A stretch of 6,634 nucleotides of DNA, from contig SKIC01000266.1 of NCBI GenBank assembly GCA_007116685.1, forward strand, positions 1 to 6,634, read 5' to 3'. Below the pieces are notes generated by a model, which was given only the letters and a program-made list of their open reading frames with translations, was not told where the DNA came from and did not search any database. Each line of letters opens with the position of its first letter. Positions within the stretch are counted from its first letter, which is position 1. Of the stretch, positions 6,559 through 6,634 are shown piece by piece. Both the position numbers and the translations under genes were made by a program. Origin of the DNA: Balneolales bacterium. GTDB lineage: Bacteria > Bacteroidota > Rhodothermia > Balneolales > Natronogracilivirgulaceae.

Positions 6559-6633
6559 TCAGGAGTAGTGCCACCAAGCTTTTGGAAGAATGGCAAGTTT
6601 TTCGGCCAGGGAGAGATGTGCGCGTCTGTCAAA
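6559..6633 (-). CDS. C-terminal fragment of an upstream gene entering from outside the window (frame uncertain)
   Basis: The last 75 bases are noticeably richer in G and C than the AT-rich gap beside them, and the change coincides with a TGA at 6561-6559. The frame ending there gives 24 residues beginning FDRRAHLSLAEKL and ending AWWHYS. The pattern RR, LS, EKL, then a hydrophobic stretch with AW faintly recalls the end of squalene/phytoene synthase-like proteins, but this is a guess from a very short piece. A second minus frame is also open and runs to a TAG at 6536-6534, ending QILFKK, and cannot be excluded. The direction agrees with every other gene in the window. Confidence 0.35.
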   Translation of the reverse strand, partial: FDRRAHLSLAEKLAILPKAWWHYS

Positions 6634-6634
6634 A

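Noticed and set aside
6561..6634. Plus-strand gene starting at GTG 6568 after AGGAG, or at ATG 6590 after GGAAG
   Set aside because: The spacing from the purine run to the start is only one to two bases, other genes in the window use no Shine-Dalgarno, and all neighbours point the other way. Too little sequence to support it.

Overview
All supported genes in this window lie on the minus strand, so the reading order runs from the high-numbered end to the low-numbered end. The likely source is a member of the Bacteroidota/Balneolota/Rhodothermota group. The evidence is a SusA-like secreted neopullulanase with a cyclomaltodextrinase-N domain, a TonB-family protein with a short acidic linker, the absence of Shine-Dalgarno sequences before every gene, and three gaps holding boxes close to the Bacteroidota-type promoter (TTTG, about 19-20 bases, TAnnTTTG). 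The phylum is inferred from these traits, not from a marker gene.

Layout from right to left. 6634-6559 holds an apparent C-terminal end of a gene that enters from outside; its frame is uncertain. 6463-5750 encodes a putative-esterase-family alpha/beta-hydrolase in which all three catalytic triad positions appear to be replaced. 5693-4179 is a biotin carboxylase subunit (accC type) with no attached biotinyl domain. 4165-3218 is murQ (MurNAc-6-phosphate etherase). 3207-2461 is a plsC-type lysophosphatidate acyltransferase. 2392-1718 is a TonB-family energy transducer. 1639-1 is a secreted GH13 alpha-amylase/neopullulanase that is cut by the window edge.

accC, murQ and plsC form a tight run with gaps of 13 and 10 bases and are probably one transcript. 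It joins malonyl-CoA (or related acyl-CoA) carboxylation, peptidoglycan recycling and phosphatidic acid synthesis, which together suggest envelope building and turnover. The TonB gene and the GH13 gene each follow a short gap with a plausible own promoter and a weak terminator for the gene before, so they may be separate units. TonB-driven glycan uptake and a secreted neopullulanase fit together functionally, but no TonB-dependent receptor or ExbB/ExbD is visible here.

No mobile element, CRISPR array, tRNA or rRNA was seen, and no stretch of more than 300 bases lacks a gene. Most of the window is ordinary housekeeping sequence. The degenerate esterase is the one item that stands out.
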